A stretch of DNA of 64,000 bases, taken from Phytophthora quininea. Its lineage: Eukaryota; Oomycota; Peronosporomycetes; Peronosporales; Peronosporaceae. The DNA lies in NCBI GenBank assembly GCA_011947345.1, contig JAAVTG010000548.1:62001-126000 (forward strand). The letters are read 5' to 3'. Below, piece by piece: positions 35,672 through 45,054 of this stretch. The position numbers and the translations under genes were made by a program. How positions within the stretch are numbered: position 1 is the stretch's first letter; each line of letters starts with the position of its first letter. The notes beneath the pieces were generated by a model, which saw only the letters and a list, made by a program, of their open reading frames with translations, had not been told where the DNA came from and searched no databases.

Positions 35672-36245
35672 GAGAGACCTCGTTCTTAATCCAGATGGGG
35701 ATTTGGGTCTCCACAAACTTGTCGTAGTACTTGAGGTAAGGACTTCCCAGCAGCCGCGTTTCGGAGAGCGAAGCGATTCCCAGAATCTCCCGGACTTGAT
35801 GAGGAGATAATCCCTTCTCGGACCAGACAGGCACCTGACCCAGCGCGTAGTCGTCGAAGTACTGGAAGTTCTTCGCTAGCGGGAGAAATGCATCGTCGAC
35901 GGTTTCCAATCCCAAAAGCGTCTTGACGTCACCGACAGATTTCTCCTCTTTCGCCCACTGCCGTAGCTTCTTCGGCATACGTGATCCAGCCAACTTCGAG
36001 ACGACCGTGTCCTTTGCTGTGGCAACTTTTTCTGCCAACCTGGAGAGACCGGGGACGCGTTCTTCTTGGTTACTGTCATCGTCGTCGAGTAGGTCAAAGT
36101 CGGCGTGGGCTCTCAACAATCTTGTTGTACTGATGGAAATCGTTTCCGATGGGGTTGTCGCCGAAGAAACCTTGGACTCTGATGCAGTCGAGACGCACAG
36201 AAGGCAGAACGCCACAACTAGCAGGCGACGCCTGGTCAACATCAC

Positions 36246-38509
36246 TAATCCCGAACCGAAGAAATTGGCGACTGGCAGCCAAGTCGTTTATGCCGTGAAC
36301 TTCATGGCCCATGAATCACGCCCAGATCCCACAGACAAAGCACAGTCAGCGTCCCCATCCTGAGATACTCACTCGATGGGATATTTGCGACCAGGTGTTC
36401 CAGGCACCGAACAGAAAAACTAAAACATTTTATTATAATAGTGCACTTTTGCTCTACACTCAATCGGAACCTTGCAGATCAAGTCTGTGCCGGCTTCGGG
36501 ACCACGCAGAAGCAAACAACGTTTTGAATACACTGTAGCCCAAACTTCGCCTTTCCAGGCTTGCTGTGCTGTACATTTCTCAAGTTCCTGCCGTAACTAA
36601 TTGGTCGGTCAACGACCGTGTTAAAAACTTGTAATTGACCTGGGTGAAGTCAGTGGCAGCGACGCCGAGGTGCGTCTGAACGACAATCAATAATTGTTGG
36701 GACTTGAGAGACGACCGATGGTAAAGGTCACGTTGGGGGTTGAGCGATGCGAACAGCCAGTCTCCAATCGGCTGCGACGAGAGCAAGCAGCAGAAGGTGA
36801 CGACAGAAGTACGGCAGCGACGACAGCAAGTGGCCGCCACGAAGTGAAGTTCCATCGATGGTGGTAGACAGTCATCAGCAGACGACAGCAAGCAGGAAGT
36901 TGTCAGTGGACATCGGATGTAAGGACTCGGTAGACGTCGACGGAGGTGATAACGGTGAGCGTCGGACGGAAGCAGCAGCTGGAAGCCAACAGTGAACGAC
37001 GGCGGTATTAGTCTCGATGGTGGACGCTGGAAAAAAAAGCCGGAACAGTCGACCGACCGTGACCAGCGCTGCAGGCAATTGATACTGTCAAGGAATGCGA
37101 GTTGACGTGCAGGCAGGAAGGACGATTGGTGTTGTTGATGCCAGCGGTGGCTGTGCAGAACGGGTGCCAGTATGGACCGAACGAACGGGAGGAGGCCAAT
37201 GTGTTCCAAGTGTTTCCTCTGTTCTCTACAAGAAGCCATGTGTGGGGAAAACCAGAGCTGCTCATTCATCGGTTAATGAGGCTAGCCTCAGAGTGTCTCG
37301 CGTAGCTAGACAAACTGAGGCAGCCCCAAGGAGTGGAGTGGTGGGTGTAAAAATTCTGCGCTTGGGCCGAGACGTTCGAGGTCTGCACGCGCTTGATCTT
37401 GTCGCTGGAGGCTCGTTGCGCCGACGCAGCGAAAGACTGAATGAGAGCTCTGTTGAACCGACTCCGCCGAAACTACCGCAGTAGAACTCGGACACCTGCG
37501 TTTGGCTGCCACCGGCCGGTTGTAGGACAAGGCGAGACGAAACTCCTGCCTCGGCGAAGTCGTTTGCAGCGTCGCGGATCTAAATCCGCCGCGGGGATTC
37601 TTGTCGTGCCCTGACATCCTCGTGTTCTTGTCGTACAATCCACTGACGCTGCCTGATGGATCTTCGTACACTTGCGCACATGGCCTTCTTTCCGATCCAA
37701 CCCGAAAAACTTTGTTTCCTTCGAACTTCGTTCGCCGGAAACTTTGCATTTCAATCTTCGTAGCTTCATCTCGGGGCGTGCCATTGATGGCACAAAACAG
37801 AAAATTCATTGCAGCGCCTCAGCTGCCAGGGAGTGGCGAGGAGGGTTAAACCGCGGCGAAGTAAATCGGAAACTAACTCTGCTCCTGCTCTACGGCCTCT
37901 TAGTGGTTACGTCTTCTGCGTTGGTTTCGATTTTCTCCTTCCACTTGAAAAGCTATTTTCACTAACGTGAAAATATCCAGTAAGGACAGGCGTGCAGGAG
38001 TCCGCTTCGCGAGGTGCCAAGGGCTGCAAGGTTGAGAGCAGGCAGGACAGTTGTCGTCGAGAAAGGATAATAAATAGGTGGCAGTGTCGGCCAAAGTTGT
38101 TGAAGGTGTTGAAGTTAGTGACGGACGGCCCACCGGAGCCAACGCAGGGTCAGCACACGAGCTAGCGGCTACTCCAGGAACAGGAGGACCACAAGAGCTC
38201 GTTACAAACTGTGGGTGCTCGCTCTCAATTGTCGTAATGTGTTTAGTGATCCTGCTGCTTCGGCCATTGTTGTGCCATTAAGTCGCACAATGTTGTTGTA
38301 CGAGCTGTCGTTAGTTGGTGCGACAAAGCGTAGTTCGAGTCGCAATGCCTGCAGATACTACTTCAATCAGGTCTGCGATCACTCTGGTAGCAGCAACTAC
38401 TGCTTTGAAATAACTCCTGACAACGCAGCAGGAAGGAACCAATATCTGATAGAACTTAGAGGTCCGGAAATGTTGCCCAGCCCCGAAAGCTTCTGATAGT
38501 TTTGATACA
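36246..38509. other. Region without recognised genes
   Basis: Several frames of 75-230 codons are open on both strands (for example 36580-37269 minus, 37306-37809 minus, 38215-38496 plus), but none shows a domain I recognise. They overlap on opposite strands in GC-rich sequence, as shadows do. Cys-containing segments in 38215-38496 (CRYYFNQVCDHSGSSNYC) are the only hint of structure. It may be an old retroelement. Confidence 0.4.
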
Positions 38510-39521
38510 TCACCTCAGGACCAGCTCACGAACAGCCTGCATGGTCTTTCTGTCCTTGATGAAGTCCTCCAAGAACTTGAAGTTCTTGTGGGTAGTCAAC
38601 TTCTCTCCCTCAAGGCTGTCTTCCCGATGCTGTTAGTAGCCGACAAGCCAACCTTCTTGAAATCGTCAATCTCTTCATCGAGTTTCTTGGCATAACTTTT
38701 GTACGTCTGGAACGAAGGAGAGCTCTCTCGGTCACTGGGCCGAATTGCTCCCACCTTCAGCTTTGCCCAGACATCGTAGCTCGTAAAGCCATTGTTCTTC
38801 CAGCCATCCAGTCGGAATTTGTTGAACTTTGTCGCGTACCTCTCCAACCAGACCTTGTTGATATACCGCTCCATGCCTTGCATCTTACTGATTCCCATCT
38901 TCGCCTCCACTTCAGCCTTGGTAGGCACGTTTCCGGCCTACTTTTCAAACTTGCTGGTCACAAATTTATCGTATAGTCTTTATTCAGGCCCAAGTTCTTC
39001 CAGAACGTGGTCACCGATTCGTCCTTCTTGATCCACACCGGGATCTGCTTCTGCACGAACTTTTCGTAGTATTTCCAGTTGAGGCTGTCGAACATCACGG
39101 GGTCCGACATTTTGTCCATGCCGAGGAAAACACGAACCTGCTTCGGGGTCATGTCCTTCTTGGACCAGCGAGACACTTGGGCAGTCAGCAACTTGTCGTA
39201 CACTTCAAACTGCGAAGACGCCTGCAACGCTGCGTCGTCGAAGTTCTGCAGGCCCAGCAGCTTCTTCAACTCGTCGACGTTCTTGCCGCTCGTTCCCCAC
39301 AGTTGGAGCTTGACTGACGACGCTGCCGAAGAGATTTTGGACTGGGTCTTGGACACGACGCTTTTGAGCGGCGAGAGGTTGGGCGCTCGCTCTTCCGAGT
39401 TGTCGACTTCATCGACGGGAGCTGTCACTCTCAACAGCCTTCCTGCCGAGCCGGTTGCGGCTCTAGCGTTGCCGAGAGCAATCACGATGAATATATATAC
39501 CAGGAAGTGACGAATTCTCAT
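38510..39521 (-). pseudogene. RXLR-WY effector with nonsense and frameshift lesions
   Basis: The start at 39521 (12 codons inside the longest frame) gives the signal peptide MRIRHFLVYIFIVIALGNAR, then an RLLR motif followed by NSEER, then WY-type modules (FEVYDKLLTAQVSRW, KYYEKFVQKQIPVW). Near 38975 the frame shifts. In the following frame the conserved module tryptophan position reads TAG (38938-38940). From 38928 the next module (YINKVWLERYATKFNKF, GWKNNGFTSYDVW) is open, and after a further frame change near 38620 the C-terminus HKNFKFLEDFIKD ends at 38510-38512. The nonsense codon is a substitution and so not a homopolymer artefact, making this a genuine pseudogene. It is closely related to the other effectors of the cluster. 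Confidence 0.8.
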
Positions 39522-40018
39522 CGTCCAACGGTGCAGTTCGTGGAATGACTTATACAATTGCGGCGAGGGCGTCGAGTGGTTCAGCGGTCGAACAGCAAAG
39601 CTTTCGGGGGATCATTATTCCGGATGTCTCGCTGGGATGCATTCTCAACAATAGATATGGCCTATACGGTATTTGTCATCTCGGAAGCGCCCCATCTTTA
39701 GGATGGGATGTTGTCGGTTCGACCTCTTAAGGCTCTCACCTTCGTTGTACACTTGACAACCGCAGGAAGGTGCGAGTTCGTCATTTCTTGGTATTTCTTC
39801 TCATCGTGGTTGCTTTGATTACAAGTTCCGCGACAACAGGACAGGGAGCTCACTCGTCGTACATGAATCGTGTGCCTGTACTGTAGTACCCGACATCGCA
39901 TTTGTGAGAGCACGGACGAAAAACCGTTCAGAAACTGACCTGGCTATTTGTCGTTCCGCCCGGACAGATGCTATCACAGCATGATCAGCATCAAAGGCTG
40001 AGCATGCTGTCGCATGTA
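39522..40018. other. Intergenic region
   Basis: No gene is recognised. It separates the effector cluster from the first DNA transposon. A short frame at 39545-39730 overlaps the effector promoter region and is unlikely to be coding. Confidence 0.45.
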
Positions 40019-40042
40019 CCGTATAACCTATGTCTTAGAGCG
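40017..40042 (+). repeat. pogo element 1, left TIR with TA
   Basis: 26 bp matching 42335-42360 perfectly in inverted orientation. The first two bases are the TA target duplication. Confidence 0.92.
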
Positions 40043-40268
40043 GCCACATATCATAAGTCTCACCTTCAATTAGCCAATCAGTGCTTGAGCTGTCATTGCT
40101 ATCTCGCGCGATATATCATAAAGCACACCGGGTAAAATACATACTTTTGGTAGTATATATCTTCGAGCGTCATGCACAACCAACCGATTTTGTGTTTTGG
40201 CGCCAAATTCAGCGCCGCTATCGCCACGAGTTTAGTTCAGCTAACATTTCCACATTTTCCAGGTAGCA

Positions 40269-41782
40269 ATGGCGCCGGTAGGGCGGCCTCGCGTCAAAGG
40301 CAAAGGAGCCAAACCAAAGCAATTTAAACGGGTTGGAGTGTCTTATGCTTACAAGCTCCACGTTCTACGCTTTTAGATCAATCTTCTATGGCCCAAACTA
40401 TTGCTAACTTTTTTCCAGAAGTGACAAGCGACAAGATTAAAGCCAAAAACGTCAACTTTACTCTTGGAAGGCTGTGCGTGAGGTCATTGAGGCCAAATGT
40501 GCCAGCGGAGCTCGAGAGCACTCACGCGCCCGCCGAAAAGGCATGGGCACCACACTGTCTACCCTGAGTGAGGAGCACCTTGTAGCCTGGATTAACGACC
40601 TACGCCGCGATGGGGTGCCTGTGACGAGTCTAATGCTAAAACTACAAGCAATCGAGATCTACAGAACGTTGGGTGGGGCTCCAGGAACGTTTAAAGCGTC
40701 ATGGTGCTGGCGCAAGCACTTCTTGCGGCGCCACAAGCTCTCAATCCGGCGCCGCACGCGTGCAGGCCAGACCACACCCCAGGACGCGGAGATTGTGGCA
40801 GCAGAGTTTGCTGCGGCGGTGCGCACGAAGATGCAGGAGTTTAAGATCACTACCGTGTACAACGCAGACCAAACGGGTAAGTGCTGATGGCTGTCAACTT
40901 TAAACGCTGTGATCTAACCTTTCTAACTAACCTTTCTCAGCTGTCAACTACGAGTATATTCCTGCTTCTACCATTGGCAGCCGGGGCGCCAAAACGATCT
41001 GGGTGAAGTGTGCAGGCAAGAGCAAGGAGCGTGTGACTGTGATGCTGCTCGGACGAAGCGATGGCTTCAAAGCTGAGCCCTTCTTGGTCTTCAAGAGAAA
41101 GCCGTCTACAGTTGAGGAAACAGCGCGGGACAACGAGGTGCTGCGTCACGGGTTTGGGCGCAAGATATGGGGTGAAGTGCGCCCGCTGCAGACAGGTGTG
41201 CAGATTTACAGCAATCAAGCTGGCTGGTGGAACAGCGAGCTGTCGATCGCCTTCCTCAGCTACCACTTTGGCCGGCGTACCAACATGCACGAACCCATTC
41301 TTCTTCTATGGGACGATTTCTCAGGGCACTGGCGAGAGGACGTCTTGATATTTGCGCGCTGTATCAACGTCCACCTCATGTGCATTCCACCAGGATATAC
41401 CTACACATGCCAGCCCGCTGATGTTGCCTGGAACAAGCCCCTGAAGGATCAGCTCCGAAAGAGTTGGGTGGACTTCCTGCTCCACCAAGTGCGCCACCTG
41501 GAACCCTCGAGTCGCTTCAAGATGGCGTCTCCTCAGCGCAAGGACGTCGTCGGCTGGATCAAATCGGCGTGGGCTGGGCTAGCGACTACGACGATCGTGA
41601 ATGGCTTCAATGGAGCACGAATTGCTGACGCTCAAGCCGCAAGCATGGCACCGTCGGAGACCGCCGAGCCGGACTGGCAATTGCTGGTACGCTTGCTGCA
41701 AGACTTGGACATTCCTATTGAAGCGGTAGACCCCAGAAACGATATCGAGGAGCTGCAAAAGGAAGACAATGATGACGAATAA
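40269..41782 (+). pseudogene. pogo/Tigger-like DDE transposase with intron
   Basis: The ATG at 40269 begins MAPVGRPRVKGKGAKPKQFK, followed by a helix-turn-helix region in which two one-base losses (T-run 40371-40374, A-run 40445-40449) change the frame. From 40474 a CENP-B-like helix-turn-helix (TLSEEHLVAWINDLRRDGVP) leads to the first catalytic Asp in VYNADQT. A 64-nt GT-AG intron (40877-40940) interrupts right after it. Exon 2 holds the second Asp in LLLWDDFSGH and the third acidic site in QPADVAWNKPLK, consistent with a DDD catalytic triad, and ends at 41782. The transposase cuts at TIRs and inserts at TA. If the two breaks are sequence errors, the gene is intact. Confidence 0.8.
40877..40940 (+). 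other. Intron in the pogo transposase
   Basis: GTAAGT donor after ACG G and CTTTCTCAG acceptor, 64 nt, containing tctaac branch-like repeats. Splicing removes an in-frame TGA and joins QT to AVNYEY in frame. Confidence 0.8.
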
Positions 41783-41951
41783 AGACCGCAAAACCTTTCG
41801 TGTTACCGTGTATACCTGTGCGCTCTAAATCTGGGCGACTGTCCACTGCAACGGCTCGGTATCGACACTTGCGCCCCTTAAACGTCTCGACACTTGAACG
41901 CCTCTTCCACCCTTGGTGTCTGCACTTTAGCCTGCCCTTGCGGTCATCGTC

Positions 41952-42018
41952 ACTGCAGGAAGGAATCGAACCTTCACCTACCCGGGAGTCGGGTGCTCTT
42001 CCGTTGAGCTACTGCAGT
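41952..42018 (-). tRNA. tRNA-Gly(CCC)-like sequence, probably defective
   Basis: Reading leftward from 42018: a 7-bp acceptor stem (ACTGCAG paired with CTGCAGT), an A-box-like TAGCTCAACGG with a 4-bp D stem, and a T arm GAAGG-TTCGATT-CCTTC containing the B-box. The anticodon loop reads CTCCCGG, giving anticodon CCC, but the 3' side of the anticodon stem is about 4 nt short and does not pair. At 67 nt it is shorter than a functional tRNA. It lies inside the pogo element downstream of the transposase, so it may be a tRNA pseudogene or the head of a SINE. Confidence 0.4.
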
Positions 42019-42334
42019 AGGCATGGGGACCTGTTCATCAACACAACAACCATTTATTAGTAGGGAAGCAGCACCAGCGCAACAGTAGATACTACATCGT
42101 ACCTCTTCGCATCGGACGGGGCATTAACCACGAAGGCGACAACCCTGCTAGAGCGTAAGCTCCCCTCAATCGACTTTCGCCGTCAGTCCGACACTGACGG
42201 TGGCCATCGAGGCGGCAGCCAGTGGTTGGGAGAGACGTTAATTTACAGCTGGATTGAGAAATGTTTGGCACTGCATTGCACCTGTACTTTCCTTAGCATT
42301 TCCTACAACAACACAACTTGGTGGTCCTTGGGTG

Positions 42335-42360
42335 CGCTCTAAGACATAGGTTATACGGTA
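42335..42360 (-). repeat. pogo element 1, right TIR with TA
   Basis: Perfect reverse complement of 40017-40042. Its terminal TA (42359-42360) is also the first TA of the next element. Confidence 0.92.
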
Positions 42361-42385
42361 CCGTATTGACTTAGTCCTTGGCGAC
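42359..42385 (+). repeat. Element 2, left TIR with TA
   Basis: taccgtattgacttagtcct continuing to ggcgac matches the reverse complement of 44174-44200 at 25 of 27 positions. Confidence 0.88.
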
Positions 42386-42559
42386 AAAGGACAAACTGTG
42401 TGAGTTACGAAATATGCTGCAAATCGTAAGATTTACTGAGATCAGAACAGCGATTTAGTTCATTCTTTTAGACGCTCGAGAACAGGTCAGGTCGCACGCT
42501 ACCTGCACGTGCCACTTGCGCGCTCACGACGCACGAGCCGAATGGAGCTGGACGGAGCC

Positions 42560-42853
42560 GATGTTCGCTGAAGGAGAAGCACCCGCAAAAGGCCATCCAC
42601 GTCGGCCTGGCCTTCTTGGCCACCGACGCCTCCAATTGGCAATACGCGAGCGGCGCCACCGTGTCGTCCAACATGGTCACCAGCAGCGGCAGCAAGCTGA
42701 CGCCCGATTACAGCGCCAAGCCGATCCACATGACCGAAGACTGGAGCAGAGAGAAGGTCGTGTACATCGAGCGGGAGTGCACGAGCACAGCGACACCAAC
42801 ATTTGGGTGCTCAACACCAAGCTCGAGTCGCAGTTCGGCAAGAGCAACGGCTA
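42560..42853 (+). pseudogene. GC-rich gene-like fragment inside element 2
   Basis: One frame reads AIHVGLAFLATDASNWQYAS, ATVSSNMVTSSGSKLTPDYS and AKPIHMTEDWSREKVVYIER, then in a shifted frame HEHSDTNIWVLNTKLESQFG to a stop at 42851-42853. Third positions are very GC-rich (mostly C or G), unlike the surrounding transposon DNA but like a well-expressed oomycete gene. There is no start codon context and no recognised family. It looks like a host exon captured by the transposon. Confidence 0.5.
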
Positions 42854-43205
42854 GTCCGTCCAACGACTACGTGGCTTCACGGGCGCGTCGAGTTACGGCC
42901 AGCTGACCATGTACATGGGCTTCTGCCCTGCCAGCTTTCATACGCAGCATGGAGGTTATAGTATGTATTGACTTGCCATTTTGTCTACAAAGCAGAGGTC
43001 GCAGTTGGTGGCCGAAAAGGCCACCCGGCATACCCTCACCCGTACGGTGACCGTCGATACTATTTTCGGGTGGGTGAGGGCACCCGAGTGGTTTAAAGAC
43101 TACCGGGCGCCGGTTAGCGGTTGGCCGGGCAACACTCAGAATAGATACTACGGCGGAGCTACACAGGTGCAAGCAAGCTCGATCTATAAGACGCATTGCA
43201 GCAAT

Positions 43206-43701
43206 ATGCTCATCTGACGAAAGTGACGATAGTATCTCCGAACGTAGATCCCTACCTACAGCCGAAGAACAGGAGTTCGAGCAGTTCCTCGATTTTCGAC
43301 TGGAGAGCGAAGACAAAAAGGAGGACGAAGATGGCTTTGACTTGTTACTTTGGTGGCGCGACATTGGCAGTCGTTCTTTTCCAGTACTAGCTAAGGTGGC
43401 TCGCTCCATCCTATGCGTACCAGCTTCAAGTGCTGTATCTGAAAGCAATTTCTCTAGCGCGGGTAACACGCTAACAAAGCACAGAAATCGCCTCAAGCCC
43501 GCAGTGGTGAATGACACCATGGTAGTACGCTCAAACATTGATCTGCTTAAATAACGCACAATATACTACAGCATGACACGATTCTAAGTTGTAGTACTGG
43601 GGTGGGCGAGGGTACCCGATATCTACGCAAAGATCATCCCGGGTGGGGTGGGTTACCCGGATGAAGCTACCGATAAACCTGTTGTGAGCTAGGCTACCCT
43701 G
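43206..43701 (+). mobile_element. hAT transposon 3' remnant
   Basis: The frame ending at 43554 reads LLLWWRDIGSRSFPVLAKVA and then VPASSAVSESNFSSAGNTL, the conserved C-terminal dimerisation region of hAT-family transposases (the W--N--YP-L---A---L-I pattern, then SS---ER-FS--G). The catalytic part is missing upstream. The sequence up to 43701 ends in gctaccctg, the reverse complement of a CAGGGTAGC-like hAT terminus. It interrupts the pogo-like transposase of element 2. Confidence 0.8.
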
Positions 43702-43723
43702 TCTCCGCAAATTGAGACCTCTG

Positions 43724-44119
43724 CTACAAAGACTTGTTCATTCTAAGATGACTCGCTCTCATTTTTGCCATTCCGAGCTCCCTGTAGTTGAAGTGATTCG
43801 CGTGGCTGGATTCGCATGCCGTTTTTATTATTTTTCCTGTTCCTACACCACTTACCGACAGCAATTGCTGCTGTCTTCGGCGCTCTTGGCCTGTTAGTCC
43901 GCTGTAAAAATGTTGCAGCGCCTCACCTATCGTGTGCCCGCCATCCAAATAAACAAGAATGTTTTGCTTGTGGCGATACTGAACAGATACCCTCTTGTAT
44001 TGCTTGCGCTTCTTCCTGGCATTTTTCAGCGACGGCCTTGCCATCGTTGCTCCAGTTTCGATATGGTGTGAATTAGCGGCTGCCATCGCTAAAATTAGCG
44101 CGCCGTTTTGGACTTCCAT
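43724..44119 (-). pseudogene. N-terminal fragment of a second pogo-like transposase
   Basis: Reading from 44119 the frame includes KKRKQYKRVSVQYRHKQNIL and YLDGGHTIGEALQHFYSGLT. This aligns with the KQFKRVGVSYAYKLHVL and IANFFP region at the start of the first element's transposase. It is the helix-turn-helix N-terminus; the catalytic DDE part is absent because the hAT remnant begins at 43701. The frame after about residue 85 is probably not transposase. Confidence 0.6.
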
Positions 44120-44173
44120 CTGTTATTTTTGACCTTGCCATTGGTCAGATTGGCTTGTCGCCAAAGACCAAAC

Positions 44174-44200
44174 GTCGCCAAGGACTAAGACAGTACGGTA
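44174..44200 (-). repeat. Element 2, right TIR with TA
   Basis: Inverted match to 42359-42385 with two differences. Ends in TA at 44199-44200. Confidence 0.88.
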
Positions 44201-45054
44201 TATGACCGGATAGCATGAATAAGTGCATTTTTTGCCGAATTCGGGGTACGTGTCGCGGTTCGCTGGGTTGGATGTCATGACCGCTTCAACTGTGAAAAAA
44301 TGAAGGAGTCATGGGGGCTTTTAACCCTATCGTTACCAGAAAGTAACTTCGAGTACCTTTCTGCTTGTGTATAGTGAGATCAAGGTAAAGAGTAGTCGCA
44401 CCTCTCCAGCCATTGCAATATTTGGATTACTAGTCCACCCTCTGGCCAATCACGTGGCAGGTCCCGCTATTGTGTCCGTCACGGTGCCGCTCTTCCAGTA
44501 GTTGCTCCACCTCGTCGACTTCGGCTTCTATGTCGATGACGTCGTCGTTGTGGTCCAGATCACTGAGGTCGTAATCGCTCGAATTGGTTCTGATCGAAGC
44601 CTCATCACCTCCGTCCTCTCCTTGCTTCTAGTCGTCTCCAGCCTTGGACGCAATGAAGATCATCTTGGCGCACGTGGAGACCACGGACTGGATGAGGTTG
44701 TTCTTGCGCTTGATCCTGTCGCTCACCTGGCCTCGGCAGCAATAACTGCGCAGCACGGGGAAAGTCCAGAGGAATCGTCCGTCAGTGAATGGTGATTCGA
44801 TACGGTCTCGCAGGCCAGCTTGTTCGTCAAGGATGGTCGTTGTCAATCACTGTCGTTCGCACCGATGCCAAGCGGGAGCACGTAGCTCCGACGTGCGCTG
44901 TCAGCACTGCAACCAGCGAGAAATCTTACTGTGCTGTGCGACTGCACACAAAGAACGCCTGGGTATGTGGTAGCTGCTGGCACCATGTTGAACGAGGAAG
45001 AAAATGCCACAACAATATCAAATGTTATCATATACGACTGCCTGTGTAAATGAC
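44201..45054. other. Region with possible transposon-gene fragments
   Basis: On the minus strand, 44846 leftward to about 44450 gives VSDRIKRKNNLIQSVVSTCA, a stop, then an acidic tail (SSDYDLSDLDHNDDVIDIEA). On the plus strand, 44840-45049 gives Cys/His-rich segments (RCQHCNQ, then YCAVRLHTKNAWVCGSCWHH) that resemble the C-terminal zinc-binding end of piggyBac-type transposases. Neither is a complete gene, and the assignments are tentative. Confidence 0.35.

Larger units (their letters stand above)
29614..36245 (-). pseudogene. RXLR-WY effector gene split by a Copia element
   Basis: The 5' part (36245 to 35672) encodes a signal peptide (MMLTRRRLLVVAFCLLCVST), an RLLR motif followed by an acidic run and QEER, and two WY-type modules (KNFQYFDDYALGQVPVW, KYYDKFVETQIPIW). 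The 3' part (30230 to 29614) continues with further modules (YSKYMGDQMEDWAMRM, GWYKQKFTSYDVWKSLHLDL) to a stop at 29614-29616. Counting bases, removal of the element plus one 5-bp target copy leaves one uninterrupted frame of 396 residues. The gene was therefore apparently intact when hit. As printed, translation runs into the LTR and stops at 35607. RXLR effectors are secreted and act inside plant cells; the specific target is unknown. Confidence 0.88.
40019..42358 (+). mobile_element. pogo-type DNA transposon with perfect terminal inverted repeats
   Basis: The ends are exact inverted repeats: taccgtataacctatgtctt continuing through agagcg at 40017-40042, and its reverse complement at 42335-42360, both including the TA target. 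The element therefore runs from 40019 to 42358 with a TA duplication. It carries a Tigger/pogo-like DDE transposase gene. The perfect 24-bp termini suggest a fairly recent or still mobilisable copy. Confidence 0.9.
42361..44198 (-). mobile_element. Second pogo-like element, internally rearranged
   Basis: It has 25-bp imperfect TIRs and TA at both ends (42359-42360 and 44199-44200). It abuts the first element and shares the CCGTAT terminus. Inside, reading leftward, only the N-terminal part of a pogo-like transposase remains (44119-43724). The remainder is replaced by a hAT remnant (to 43701) and other material, including a gene-like fragment at 42560-42853. It is a non-autonomous composite. 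Confidence 0.75.

Noticed and set aside
36580..37809. Long minus-strand frames (229 and 167 codons) at 36.6-37.8 kb
   Set aside because: Low-complexity Ser/Arg/Leu composition, overlapping frames on both strands and no recognisable motif. Not supported as genes.
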